Below, in pieces: positions 27,680 through 36,750 of a stretch of DNA of 38,013 nt (positions are counted from its first letter, which is position 1; each line of letters starts with the position of its first letter). The notes below the pieces were generated by a model that was not told where the DNA came from, ran no database searches, and saw only the letters and a list, made by a program, of their open reading frames with translations. Made by a program: the position numbers and the translations under genes. The stretch is taken from assembly GCA_934747325.1 (NCBI GenBank), contig CAKVGW010000013.1, positions 1-38,013 on the forward strand, in the 5' to 3' direction. This stretch comes from an uncultured Candidatus Melainabacteria bacterium. Its GTDB lineage: Bacteria; Cyanobacteriota; Vampirovibrionia; Gastranaerophilales; Gastranaerophilaceae.

Positions 27680-29152
27680 TTAATTTACAGAAATATTTTT
27701 AATAATTTCTAATAATTTATTAACCATTGCATCTTCATATTTTTGAGCATTTTCTTTAGAATCAGCTTCAAAACGCAAAGTGAAAACAGGTTCTGTATTG
27801 CTTTGACGAATTAATGCAAAACCTTTATCAAAAACTATTCTCATACCATCAAGCGTAATAATATCTTTGATTGGCGTACCAAAGAAATCCGGAGTTTCAG
27901 CTATAACCTTTTTAAATTCTTCCAATGTTTGTGCCTTTAAAGAATTTGGACAAGGTAGACGAACTTCTGATGAACAATACAAAGCATCAAACGGAGCTAG
28001 TAATTCACGAATTTTGAAATTAGGATTTTCTTTTTTCTTCTTAGCAACGATTTCAATAATTCTGCAACCTGCATAAATCGCATCATCAAATCCGTAATAC
28101 TTATCTTTAAAGAATGTATGACCGCTCATTTCACCCGCTAAAACAGCGCCTGTTTCTCTCATTTTTGATTTTATATAACCATGACCTGTTTTGCACATAA
28201 CAGCAACACCGCCTGTTGCATTAATCGTGTCATACAAAGCTTGAGAACATTTTACTTCTGATACTATAACGGGTTTTATACCTTTTTCATTGTATTCTTT
28301 AATTACTTCTTCAGCGTAGATTAAAAGAAGCTTGTCACCCGTCATTGAGTTTCCGTCAGAATCAATTACACCAATTCTGTCACTATCACCGTCAAAAGCG
28401 ATACCAATGTCAGCTTTATTTGCAACTACTGCTTTTTTGATATCATTTAAAGTTCTTTCATCACTTGGATTTGGATGGTGATGTGGGAAACGCCCGTCTG
28501 GCATTGAATAAAGTTCTATAACTTCACAACCCAAAGCCCTGTATAATTTTGGAGCAACTACACCACCGGTAGCATTTGCACTATCAACTACAACTTTAAT
28601 GCCTTCTCCAACACGACCAAATTTCTTAGTCATTTCTTCAATATAGTCCGGAATCAAGTCATATTCGTTCAAAATTCCAAAAGGAACAGGAGGAATTGCA
28701 AGTTTGTATTCTTCCATTGTTAAATCTTTTACTATCTTAATTTGTTCTTCATTCAATGATTGTTTAGCATAAGTCATTTTCATACCGTTATATTGGCTTG
28801 GATTATGACTTGCTGTAATAATCATTGCCCCAGTAACCGGCATGTATTTTGTAATATACGGAGGAAGTCCTACAACTTCTGAATAGTATCCCAATGGAGT
28901 AGGTGCTAAGCCCATATCTACAACATTTGCGCCACAGGAACGAACACCTTCAATCAACGCTTTTGCTAGCGAAGGAGAATGAAGTCTTGCATCTCTACAA
29001 ACACTTATCCAAATTTCAGAAGTTTGTTTTTTAGTTTCCTTAACTAAAAATTGTACAAAACCTCTACCTGTATAATAAAAAAGTTCCTCTGTGATATCAT
29101 CACCATAAATCCCTCTAATATCATTTTTACCAAAAGCTGATTCTTTTAACAT
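27680..29152 (-). CDS. manB: Phosphomannomutase/phosphoglucomutase
   Basis: Interconverts hexose 1- and 6-phosphates, feeding glycan precursor or glycogen pathways. The 490-residue protein has the four alpha-D-phosphohexomutase signatures: phosphoserine loop TASHNPSQYNGMK (Ser115), metal loop DGDSDR (254-259), sugar-binding GEMSGH (340-345) and phosphate-binding RQSNTEP (449-455). GEMSGH fits the phosphomannomutase/phosphoglucomutase group. A strong GGAGGG site precedes the ATG. It follows the symporter gene by 20 bp, so the two form an operon. Whether mannose or glucose phosphate is the main substrate is not resolved. Confidence 0.93.
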   Translation of the reverse strand: MLKESAFGKNDIRGIYGDDITEELFYYTGRGFVQFLVKETKKQTSEIWISVCRDARLHSPSLAKALIEGVRSCGANVVDMGLAPTPLGYYSEVVGLPPYITKYMPVTGAMIITASHNPSQYNGMKMTYAKQSLNEEQIKIVKDLTMEEYKLAIPPVPFGILNEYDLIPDYIEEMTKKFGRVGEGIKVVVDSANATGGVVAPKLYRALGCEVIELYSMPDGRFPHHHPNPSDERTLNDIKKAVVANKADIGIAFDGDSDRIGVIDSDGNSMTGDKLLLIYAEEVIKEYNEKGIKPVIVSEVKCSQALYDTINATGGVAVMCKTGHGYIKSKMRETGAVLAGEMSGHTFFKDKYYGFDDAIYAGCRIIEIVAKKKKENPNFKIRELLAPFDALYCSSEVRLPCPNSLKAQTLEEFKKVIAETPDFFGTPIKDIITLDGMRIVFDKGFALIRQSNTEPVFTLRFEADSKENAQKYEDAMVNKLLEIIKNISVN

Positions 29153-29172
29153 ATATTCCCTCCAAATATTTT

Positions 29173-30645
29173 TTATTTTAAATATTTTGCAATATTATTG
29201 CCAACATTATATCGCTCACAATAACGTCTAAGTTCTTTTATAACAATTCCTGAAAGTGCAAATACCGCAATTAAATTCGGCACTGCCAAAAATAATGTTA
29301 CGGCATCTGATAAATTAATAATGCTTTGAAAATTCATTGCTGAACCTGCTATAATACACAAACAATATATAGCCTGAAAAACTCTTGTCTTAGTTCTGGA
29401 ATCACCAAACAAAAAACCCCAAGCTTTTAAGCCGTAAAATGAACCGCAAAGCATTGTTGATAATACAAAACAACTTGCCATAACGGTTAATAATATCGGA
29501 TATGCCGGACAAATAGTAGCAAATGCTTTTGATGTTAATTCTATACCTGCAATTCCGTCTACGGTCAGATAAACCTTAGAAACAACAATCACAAATGCAG
29601 TTGCAACACCAACAATAACCGTATCTACAAAAGGTTGTAACATTGAAATAAATGCTTGTGCTACAGGTTTATTGGTATTAACTGCAGAAAACGCAATTGG
29701 AGCAGTTCCTAATCCTGATTCATTTGCAAACATAGCTCTTCTAAATCCCCAAAGTAAACAAGCAAAAGCTCCACCGGTCATTGCTCTAGGTGAAAAAGCT
29801 TCTTTAATAATTAAAACTAATGTTTCAGGTAAATGGTGAATATTTACTAAACATACTAAAAAAGCACTTGCAACGTACAAAGAACACATTATTGGTGTTA
29901 CTTTCGATGTAAATTTCCCTATAGCTTTAATTCCGCCAATTATAGTAAACCAAGTTATAACAGCAACAATAGTCCCTAATATCCAACCGTTATTTGCAAA
30001 AAAGCTATTGTCACCACCTGTTACTTCCGTGAATTGTGCTGTCATAGCATTTATTTGGAATAAATTCCAACCACCGATCATAGCAAATATACAACATACC
30101 GCATAAATTTTAGCTAAAACAGGTGCAAATTTTTGTGAATATTTTCCTCTCAACCCAACGAAAATATAATACATCGGGCCTCCTGAAACAGAGCCGTCAG
30201 GATTTGTATTTCTAAACTTAACCCCAAGCAAAACTTCAGAGAATTTCAATGCCATAGAAAAAAATCCTGCAATTATCATCCAAAAGATTACACCGGGACC
30301 TCCAATAGAAACAGCAGCCGCAGAACCTGCAACATTACCAATGCCGGCAGATGCAGAAATCGTAGCACTTAGAGCCTGAAAGGAAGACAATTCCCCTTTT
30401 TTCTTTCTTTGATATCCGTTTGGATTTTTATGTTTGTAATTATTAGTAATCAGTTTAATCGCATGCTTAAAGCCCCAAATTCCAATAAATCCGGTTCTTA
30501 TCGTAAAATATATTGCAGCAAAAATTAGGAGTGCTATTAAAAACTCTACTTTCACTCCGTTAATCGTTACATACGAAAATATTATCCCTGATACTTTATC
30601 AGCTATTGGAGATAGCAAGCTATCTATTACGGCGTCTAAACTCAT
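29173..30645 (-). CDS. Alanine/glycine:cation symporter (AGCS family)
   Basis: A 490-residue inner-membrane transporter for alanine or glycine with Na+ or H+. About ten to eleven membrane helices are visible. Family motifs: SAGIGNVAGSAAAVSIGGPGVIFWM (~97-120), SGGPMYYI (~155-162), and GFRRAMFANESGLGTAPIAFS (~300). It is an unlikely partner for a sugar phosphomutase, so co-transcription with the next gene may be incidental. The ATG lies 6 bases after a TATAAT box and no ribosome site is seen, a candidate leaderless start. Confidence 0.95.
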   Translation of the reverse strand: MSLDAVIDSLLSPIADKVSGIIFSYVTINGVKVEFLIALLIFAAIYFTIRTGFIGIWGFKHAIKLITNNYKHKNPNGYQRKKKGELSSFQALSATISASAGIGNVAGSAAAVSIGGPGVIFWMIIAGFFSMALKFSEVLLGVKFRNTNPDGSVSGGPMYYIFVGLRGKYSQKFAPVLAKIYAVCCIFAMIGGWNLFQINAMTAQFTEVTGGDNSFFANNGWILGTIVAVITWFTIIGGIKAIGKFTSKVTPIMCSLYVASAFLVCLVNIHHLPETLVLIIKEAFSPRAMTGGAFACLLWGFRRAMFANESGLGTAPIAFSAVNTNKPVAQAFISMLQPFVDTVIVGVATAFVIVVSKVYLTVDGIAGIELTSKAFATICPAYPILLTVMASCFVLSTMLCGSFYGLKAWGFLFGDSRTKTRVFQAIYCLCIIAGSAMNFQSIINLSDAVTLFLAVPNLIAVFALSGIVIKELRRYCERYNVGNNIAKYLK

Positions 30646-30651
30646 AACTTA

Positions 30652-30680
30652 ATTATATTACAAACATGTGTAATTATAAA
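30652..30680 (-). promoter_or_regulatory. Promoter of the AGCS-phosphomutase operon, probably leaderless
   Basis: Minus strand TTTATA (30680-30675), 17-base spacer, TATAAT (30657-30652). The start codon at 30645 begins 6 bases after the -10. Confidence 0.6.
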
Positions 30681-30693
30681 AATTCATTAATAA

Positions 30694-32574
30694 TTATGCA
30701 TTTGTAGAAAGATTTTTTGCATCTCTTTCTCTATCTTGTTTTTCATGAATTCTTCTTGTATTTTTGTAAGTTAATCTAGGAATAAACCAACCTAACAAGT
30801 ATGGAGAAATACAGAATGTAGTTAACAAGCCCGGCATTGAATTCAATCCTCTAGCAAAAGATGCAATTTTATTGCTACGATTTTTACCAACACCCTTCAT
30901 TAATTTTTCAATAAGTTCCGGTTTGTCAAATTTTTCAAAGAAAGAAATAATTTTCTTGTTCTTATCGGCTTTCTTCATGCCTTTTAGCAACTTCAAATCA
31001 AGAGTTGAAGTTTTAGAACTATTTAATACAAGTTCTGCATTTTCAGACTTAGAAATAATCTTCTGCAAATCGCCGCCATTTTTGTCTATATATTTACAGA
31101 AATTCAACATTTTTTCTTTAGAATCAATATTATCATAAAGTGCAGAAATTTCGGCATTTGTAAGAACATGGGATTTTGAATATGGATTGAATAAATCTGC
31201 AATAGTTTTAGTTTTATTCATATTTCTATTTTTGTGCATCAAAACGAAACCTGAATTTTTTTCATAAGAAGTTACAAATGCTCTAGTACCCATAGGAACC
31301 GCAAATACAACTGCCAAGCTTGATGTCAAATCCCTCAATAAGATTTCATATAACTCTGTTAAATCTTTTTTACCGTTTTCATCTTTTTGCGCTCTATTAT
31401 AAGCATGCATTCCTCTTGGAGTAAGCAAACCGAAAACTGAAAGTCCGGCCATCAATGTATTTGTAAAATTATGACCGTTATATTCAAGTTCAGAAGAGAC
31501 AAAATCACTTTTATTTTTACCAATTAGCTTACCTAATCTTTCTAACAAACTAGGTTTTCCTTTTCCTTTGAAGGAAACATTATTATTTTGATTTTCTTGA
31601 TTTTCTTCAGTTTTCCTTGCCCCTGGCGCAGTTTTACCTCTAGCATAAATTTTTGGTAGTACTGATAACACACCAAGAGTTGCAAACATCATAGATACGT
31701 TTGTTATCATTCTTTTTGCCAAAGATTTGTTTTTAATGCTATCAGCTTGCAATTCATCAAGTTTGTCCAAATGCTTATTAGCAACAATTGCATCATCAGT
31801 ATATTTTATCATTGCATCAATTGTATCTTTTGTTCCGAAAACTTTTTTACTGTCTAGTTTATCAGAACCAAATTTTACTTTTTGAAGCATGTCTAAATCA
31901 GTACTTTTTGAGTATTTAATATTGTTTATGTGTTCAACAATATTTTGCATACACTGACTTTTGTATTTTGCTTTACCTCTAAATTTTGCTAATTTTGCAT
32001 CAGAAGGTATATTTTCCATATTAGCAATCTGTTTCATAATATAATCAACAGATTCTTTAGTTGTATTTTCTTTACCTACGGTATCTGTTAAGATTTTTTC
32101 GACATTTGTTTTGTAGAATTCGTTTTTAAATTTATCTGCATTTTTAAGTAACGACTTATCAAATTCCGGCTTAGCGAGCAATTCTTTTAAACTGTTACCA
32201 AAGCGTTTAATCAATTGAGTATTTACACTCGTTGACTTTCCGAATTTTGCAGCTAATAAGAGTGAAAGAGGTGCTACAGCCATCATACACGGTCCGGTCA
32301 TACCTTCTCTTCCAAGTACTTCAAAACCTTCTTGCATGTTATAATGCCCCGTATGCTCCTTATCACGCAAAAAACCTGCAGCAGTACGCGGAACGGTCAT
32401 GCCAATACCATCCTGAATTAAAAATGACGCAAGAAAGCCACCGTTTTCAATACTTTGCATTAAAGCACCGGAAGCATTTAAAGCTCCTACCATCCCTGAT
32501 TTAAATGCTACATGTTGCTTCTCTTGCTTATCATTATTATTAATATTTTGAGCTATTGAACCTTGTACTTTCAA
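30694..32574 (-). CDS. Large lineage-specific membrane-associated protein, 626 aa
   Basis: No family recognised. The N-terminus (KVQGSIAQN...HVAFKSGM) is followed by hydrophobic helices (GALNASGALMQSI, GFLASFLIQDGIGMTVPR, MAVAPLSLLLAAKFG). A long charged helical region follows (~125-285). Further membrane helices lie at ~290-305 (MMFATLGVLSVLPKIYA), ~365-385 (LMAGLSVFGLLTPRG), ~415-430 (LAVVFAVPMGTRAFV) and ~590-605 (FCISPYLLGWFIPRL). It contains VSFKGKGKP in a linker, like the VAFKGKQ end of the GH13 protein. The start is TTG (TAGGT upstream); an in-frame stop lies a few codons before it. The function is unknown. Confidence 0.78.
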   Translation of the reverse strand: MKVQGSIAQNINNNDKQEKQHVAFKSGMVGALNASGALMQSIENGGFLASFLIQDGIGMTVPRTAAGFLRDKEHTGHYNMQEGFEVLGREGMTGPCMMAVAPLSLLLAAKFGKSTSVNTQLIKRFGNSLKELLAKPEFDKSLLKNADKFKNEFYKTNVEKILTDTVGKENTTKESVDYIMKQIANMENIPSDAKLAKFRGKAKYKSQCMQNIVEHINNIKYSKSTDLDMLQKVKFGSDKLDSKKVFGTKDTIDAMIKYTDDAIVANKHLDKLDELQADSIKNKSLAKRMITNVSMMFATLGVLSVLPKIYARGKTAPGARKTEENQENQNNNVSFKGKGKPSLLERLGKLIGKNKSDFVSSELEYNGHNFTNTLMAGLSVFGLLTPRGMHAYNRAQKDENGKKDLTELYEILLRDLTSSLAVVFAVPMGTRAFVTSYEKNSGFVLMHKNRNMNKTKTIADLFNPYSKSHVLTNAEISALYDNIDSKEKMLNFCKYIDKNGGDLQKIISKSENAELVLNSSKTSTLDLKLLKGMKKADKNKKIISFFEKFDKPELIEKLMKGVGKNRSNKIASFARGLNSMPGLLTTFCISPYLLGWFIPRLTYKNTRRIHEKQDRERDAKNLSTNA

Positions 32575-32664
32575 ATAAGACCTACCATAAAAACATTTCT
32601 ACATGTAGTTAAAGTCATGTAAAAAAATAAATTTGCTAAATTGTAACAAAATAATTAAAGATTG

Positions 32665-33891
32665 TTACATTAAATTTCTTAAAAGATTAAGTACAAATTC
32701 TAATGCACCTTGTTGTTCTTCAAAAACTTTTTTTCCTGCATTTGCTGTTTCAAAGTAAAATTTACTATCACTAAATAATTTGTCAGCAATATTAAACAAT
32801 TCATCCTCGGTTTTAACTACAAAACCCGCTTTAGCATTCTGAATAATTGCATAAATATCTTTAAAATTATTGATTGATGGACCTGAAATAACAGGTTTAC
32901 CAAAAATTGTTGCTTCAAGAGGATTGTGTCCGCCTGTTTTATTGAAGCTTCCGCCAATAAATGCTACATCGGCAAAAGCAAACATTTTTCCGAGTTCGCC
33001 CATTGTGTCTAATATCATTACATCATTTTTAGTTAAACTACCGTTTTGAGAACGAAGACAATAATTCTGAACAATTGATTTTACTTCATCCAATCTTGTT
33101 AAATGCCTTGGTGCAATAATAAATTTTAAATCTACATGTTTTGCTTTTAATTTTTTGTAAGTATCGAAAATGATTTTATCTTCGCCTGAATGTGTTGAAG
33201 CTGCTAAAAAGACTCTTCCGCCTTTTTCAAACTCAAAATCAACATTAGGAGGAGTAATATCAAATTTTAGATTATTCATTCGTTTTGTTGTATCAATATT
33301 AGCACCCAGTGATAAAAACTTATTTAAATCCTCCGTTGACTGCGTAAAAATGCCCGTATAGTTTTGTAGCAAAGGTTTAAAGAAAAATTTCAATTTTTTA
33401 TAAGAATTAAAAGTTCTATCTGAAATCCGTCCGTTAATAATATACAATTTAATTCCGCGTTTTTTACAAATTCCGCCAAAATTTGGCCAAATTTCAGTTT
33501 CTGCCATCAAAATTTCAGTAGGTTTGATTTTATCTAAAAATTTATTCACACAACTTGGTGTATCAAAAGGGAAATATGTAATCAAATCCGTAACATCGTC
33601 GAGTTTTTTATGAGCAATTTCTTGTCCTGTGTTTGTTCCTGTCGTAACAACGATTTTTGCGTCAGGAAATGCTTTTCTAGTTGCTTTAATAAGCTTTTCA
33701 ATTGCATTAATTTCACCAACTGAAACCCCATGAAACATTATTACGCGCTCATTTGTAAAATTTGGTGCTTCAAAATCTCCGAGTTTTCTATTAAAAGCTT
33801 CGGCAGAATATCCTGCTTTTGAGTGTAACAACTTTAATAACGGTTTTATAAGTCTAAATATTAATTCACTTGTTATGTTAATTATGTTCAT
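32665..33891 (-). CDS. waaA: 3-deoxy-D-manno-octulosonic acid (Kdo) transferase
   Basis: Transfers Kdo from CMP-Kdo to lipid A precursor at the inner membrane, the first step of LPS core assembly. The 408-residue GT30 protein has a short N-terminal membrane-binding helix, FHGVSVGEINA with the catalytic base Glu60, AETEIWPNF (131-138), FLAASTHSGED (~235-245), FIIAPRHLTR (~263) and GGSFNKTGGHNPLEA (~325-340). These are family signatures. AAAGGAT precedes the ATG. Together with the heptose kinase and O-antigen ligase it shows that the organism makes LPS. A palindromic repeat separates it from the upstream glycosyltransferase gene. Confidence 0.96.
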   Translation of the reverse strand: MNIINITSELIFRLIKPLLKLLHSKAGYSAEAFNRKLGDFEAPNFTNERVIMFHGVSVGEINAIEKLIKATRKAFPDAKIVVTTGTNTGQEIAHKKLDDVTDLITYFPFDTPSCVNKFLDKIKPTEILMAETEIWPNFGGICKKRGIKLYIINGRISDRTFNSYKKLKFFFKPLLQNYTGIFTQSTEDLNKFLSLGANIDTTKRMNNLKFDITPPNVDFEFEKGGRVFLAASTHSGEDKIIFDTYKKLKAKHVDLKFIIAPRHLTRLDEVKSIVQNYCLRSQNGSLTKNDVMILDTMGELGKMFAFADVAFIGGSFNKTGGHNPLEATIFGKPVISGPSINNFKDIYAIIQNAKAGFVVKTEDELFNIADKLFSDSKFYFETANAGKKVFEEQQGALEFVLNLLRNLM

Positions 33892-33910
33892 GTTTATCCT
33901 TTATTGTAGT

Positions 33911-34003
33911 GTAGATTGCTTCGTTGCTAACGCTCCTCGCAATGACTTGATGTGTTACTTACAAGTTGGGCGTCATTAAATTTTAATTTTCGTGGCAATC
34001 CAT
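33911..34003. repeat. MITE-like palindromic repeat, family A, copy 2
   Basis: A shorter relative of the 4395-4556 element. Terminal inverted repeats GTAGATTGCTTCG (left) and CGTGGCAATCC (right); the inner core CGCAATGAC (33938-33946)...GTTGGGCGTCATT (33965-33977) is shared with copy 1. It lies between the waaA and ArnT-like genes, on the waaA promoter side. Confidence 0.65.
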
Positions 34004-34020
34004 TTTATTTGGTGAAGTGT

Positions 34021-35661
34021 CTATTTCCCCTCAACCAACATATACTTCCTGCCATCTTCAATCACATTATAATCAAGGCTTTCAACCTCTTCGTCAATCA
34101 CCTTATGTGGAATTATTACAAGATTATCAGTTTTTTCTAACGCTGTTTTCAAATCGGCAGGTGTAAAGTCTTTGCCGTATTCAACAGGTTTTCCACCGTA
34201 ATAAATTAATGAATACTTATGTGAAAATCTGTAACAAGTAAGAGTTTTATTTTCTTTTTTTGCAATTTGTGCATATTTTAACAAATCATCTTGTCCAAAT
34301 TTATAATCAATTTTAAAGAATTTTTCAGTTCCAAATGCTGATAAAACTAGCATAAGTAAAACGTACGTAAAAAATACACCTAAATATCTTCCGCGTTTAG
34401 CAAATAAAATTGAAGCCAAACCTGACGCAAATAAAAGCGTTATACATAAAGGTTTAGCACTCGCTATATCTTGAACCAATTGAGCAGGCAAAAATAACGG
34501 TGTAAATATTGCAACAATAGACGCTAGAATAAATATTCCACCCAATACATATATGGTTTTATTAATAAATCTGCTGTACTCACCTTTTTCAATATATTTA
34601 GTCCAAATATAACCGCCTAAACAAGCTAGTGACGGATAAATCGGTAAAATATACGTAATTAATTTTGTTTTTGAAGAAGAAAAGAATAACAGCGTAAATA
34701 CTGCAATAATTCCGTTATAAACCAAAAATCTTTGAGTATCAGATAAATCTTTAAATACAAAATCGCGTTTAATACATTTTCTGATTAGCACAACCAATCC
34801 TGATACAACCCAAGGGAAAAATCCCCAAAGTATTGTTAAGAAGTAGAAGTAGAAAGGTTGTTGACGACCTAATTCACTAGACCCTAAAAATCTTGCTATA
34901 TGGTGTTTTATTACATATTCTTGGAAAAACAAAGGGTCATGTATTTTTAGCATGACAATATGCCAAGGAAGTGTTATTAAGAAAAATAAAACAAAACCCA
35001 CTAAAAAATATTGAGGTTTGAAGATTTCTTTAAACTTTTTAGAAAAAATTGAGATAAAGAACATTGAACCAAATGGCACTACAAAACCTGGAATTCCTTT
35101 CGCCATAACTGCTAAGCCTGAAAAAATGTAAAATAACCACCAAAAATATTTTTTATTTTGTTCTTTGCAAAATGTAGTTAACATTCCAAAACATAAAGAA
35201 AACCAAACGCAAGTTGCAACTACAATATCAAGAATTGCAAATTTTGAAAGAATTAAAAATTCTAAAGATGTAGATAGAATCAATGCTGATACTACACCAT
35301 AAGTCCTTGAAACAATTTTTCGTCCCACAAAATATGTTAAGAAACCACATAATGTTCCATACAAAGCGACAGGAAAACGTGCCGTAAATTCAGTTATTTT
35401 GCCGAATATTGCAAATGATAAGCATTCTCCCCAAAAATAAAGAGGAGGCTTTTCAAAGAAAAATTCATTGTTAAGATATAGTGTCAAAAAATCCTTTGTA
35501 TTGAACATGTCCTTTGACATTGAAACATATCTTGATTCATCAACATCCATCAATGCATAAGCCCAAATGTTGTGGAAAAATATGAAATAAAATAGAATAC
35601 CCAAGCCAAGAATAGTAAACAATTCTTGATATTTTAATACAAAATCCTTAATTTTTGACAT
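34021..35661 (-). CDS. ArnT-like glycosyltransferase (GT39/GT83, PMT family)
   Basis: A 546-residue polytopic membrane enzyme that uses lipid-linked sugars to modify periplasmic acceptors, such as lipid A or protein. The first periplasmic loop holds DVDESRYVSM (39-48) and EKPPLYFW (70-77), signatures of the ArnT/PMT_2 family with acidic catalytic residues at Asp39-Glu42. About a dozen hydrophobic segments follow, then a C-terminal soluble domain (~440-546, ending in a beta-rich HKVIDEEVESLDY region). ArnT proper adds aminoarabinose to lipid A, but the sequence does not fix the sugar or acceptor. GGGAGAGG precedes the ATG. Confidence 0.9.
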   Translation of the reverse strand: MSKIKDFVLKYQELFTILGLGILFYFIFFHNIWAYALMDVDESRYVSMSKDMFNTKDFLTLYLNNEFFFEKPPLYFWGECLSFAIFGKITEFTARFPVALYGTLCGFLTYFVGRKIVSRTYGVVSALILSTSLEFLILSKFAILDIVVATCVWFSLCFGMLTTFCKEQNKKYFWWLFYIFSGLAVMAKGIPGFVVPFGSMFFISIFSKKFKEIFKPQYFLVGFVLFFLITLPWHIVMLKIHDPLFFQEYVIKHHIARFLGSSELGRQQPFYFYFLTILWGFFPWVVSGLVVLIRKCIKRDFVFKDLSDTQRFLVYNGIIAVFTLLFFSSSKTKLITYILPIYPSLACLGGYIWTKYIEKGEYSRFINKTIYVLGGIFILASIVAIFTPLFLPAQLVQDIASAKPLCITLLFASGLASILFAKRGRYLGVFFTYVLLMLVLSAFGTEKFFKIDYKFGQDDLLKYAQIAKKENKTLTCYRFSHKYSLIYYGGKPVEYGKDFTPADLKTALEKTDNLVIIPHKVIDEEVESLDYNVIEDGRKYMLVEGK

Positions 35662-35726
35662 ACAACCTCTCCCTTTTGTTTAATTTTAACATAAAAATAA
35701 TTTGTATTTTATTATCATAACAAGAA

Positions 35727-35749
35727 CGCCTGCTCTAAAAGAGCAGGCG
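35727..35749 (-). terminator. Hairpin downstream of the coiled-coil gene
   Basis: 10-bp perfect stem (35727-35736 with 35740-35749) with a loop of AAA. On the minus strand it is followed by a weak T-rich tract (TTCTTGTT), so its terminator strength is uncertain. It lies 37 bp past the stop. Confidence 0.55.
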
Positions 35750-35786
35750 GAGTCAATTATTATAATAATTACTATCCTATATTTGA

Positions 35787-36575
35787 TTAACCTAAACCGA
35801 AGGTTGGAGCTGAGTCCTTGATTCCTTCTGAACAAGCCTGTTTGATGCTTTCCAATCTTGCCTTTGCATCTGCAAGTTGAGCTTCGCAAGATTCTTTGTC
35901 CAAATCCATTTCGGTTTCTTTTTCTTCTAACGGAGCAAGAGCCATATCTTGCTCTGCTTCTAATTGTGATTTTGCTGCTTCTAACCAAACTGAGATGTTG
36001 CTTTGGTATTGAGAACTCATCTGACTGCACATTGCTTGAGCCTGAGATTGGTTGTTTTGAGCTGCAGACATTGCCATCTTGAAAGCAGTTACTTCGTCTT
36101 TTGTAAACTTACCATCTGTACCAAATTTATCATCACCTAAGTAGTTACCATCAGCATTTTTTGTTTGTTGTAATCCTGTTACATAATAATCTTGCAACAT
36201 TTCTTGGAATCTTGTACCATTGATAGCATCAAACTTAGAATCTTTGTCTTTTGGAATTTGACCACTCGCAAGCATGCTTCCCATTTGATTAAGAACAAAA
36301 CTTGTTACACCGCTACCATTCATATTCCAAGGATTAAATGCTTGATTTTGAGTACCCAATCCCATTTGATTTTGGAAGAATACCGTAGCTTGACTTTGCA
36401 TTATTTGTGCTTGTTTTTCAAGTTGAGACATTTTGCTAGAATACATTTTTTGTACTCTAGAAATGTTCTTCGTTATCCTTTCCTTTCGACTAGATAGACG
36501 AAGTTCTTGTAAAGTCAATTTGTTGACTTTACGTTGAAGCCTCATTTTTTCATGTAGTAACATCAAGAATGCCAT
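35787..36575 (-). CDS. Lineage-specific coiled-coil protein, 262 aa
   Basis: No family recognised. Two helical coiled-coil blocks (residues ~5-60, MRLQRKVNKLTLQELRLSSR, and ~195-250, EQDMALAPLEEKETEMDL) flank a Met/Gln/Asn/Gly-rich middle. The middle includes GDDKFGTDGKFTKDEVTAF, which resembles half of a degenerate EF-hand loop. Met and Gln are abundant (QAQIMQSQATVFFQNQMG). There is no signal peptide or membrane helix. No ribosome site lies near the ATG at 36575, so the start is uncertain. It ends in a hairpin. Its upstream region shares words with that of the 30694-32574 gene. Confidence 0.7.
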   Translation of the reverse strand: MAFLMLLHEKMRLQRKVNKLTLQELRLSSRKERITKNISRVQKMYSSKMSQLEKQAQIMQSQATVFFQNQMGLGTQNQAFNPWNMNGSGVTSFVLNQMGSMLASGQIPKDKDSKFDAINGTRFQEMLQDYYVTGLQQTKNADGNYLGDDKFGTDGKFTKDEVTAFKMAMSAAQNNQSQAQAMCSQMSSQYQSNISVWLEAAKSQLEAEQDMALAPLEEKETEMDLDKESCEAQLADAKARLESIKQACSEGIKDSAPTFGLG

Positions 36576-36711
36576 TGTCTGTATCTAGTCTCCGTGTTTA
36601 TTTGTACTTTTATATATATAAAGTCATTTAAGATTTAAGAATTTCACATGTTTAGCAATATTGTTACAAAACTTTACATGTTTTTTTATTTTTTACAAAA
36701 TTTGATTTGTA

Positions 36712-36740
36712 TTGAATTTTTTAAAGATAAATAATAAAAT
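36712..36740 (+). promoter_or_regulatory. Promoter of the TOPRIM gene, probably near-leaderless
   Basis: TTGAAT (36712-36717), 17-base spacer, TAAAAT (36735-36740). The ATG at 36751 starts 10 bases after the -10; no ribosome site is seen. Confidence 0.55.
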
Positions 36741-36750
36741 AATTTTGAAT

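Noticed and set aside
35787..36575. EF-hand calcium-binding site in the coiled-coil protein
   Set aside because: Only the second half of a loop (DGKFTKDE) fits; the first two acidic positions are Lys and Gly, so binding is unlikely.
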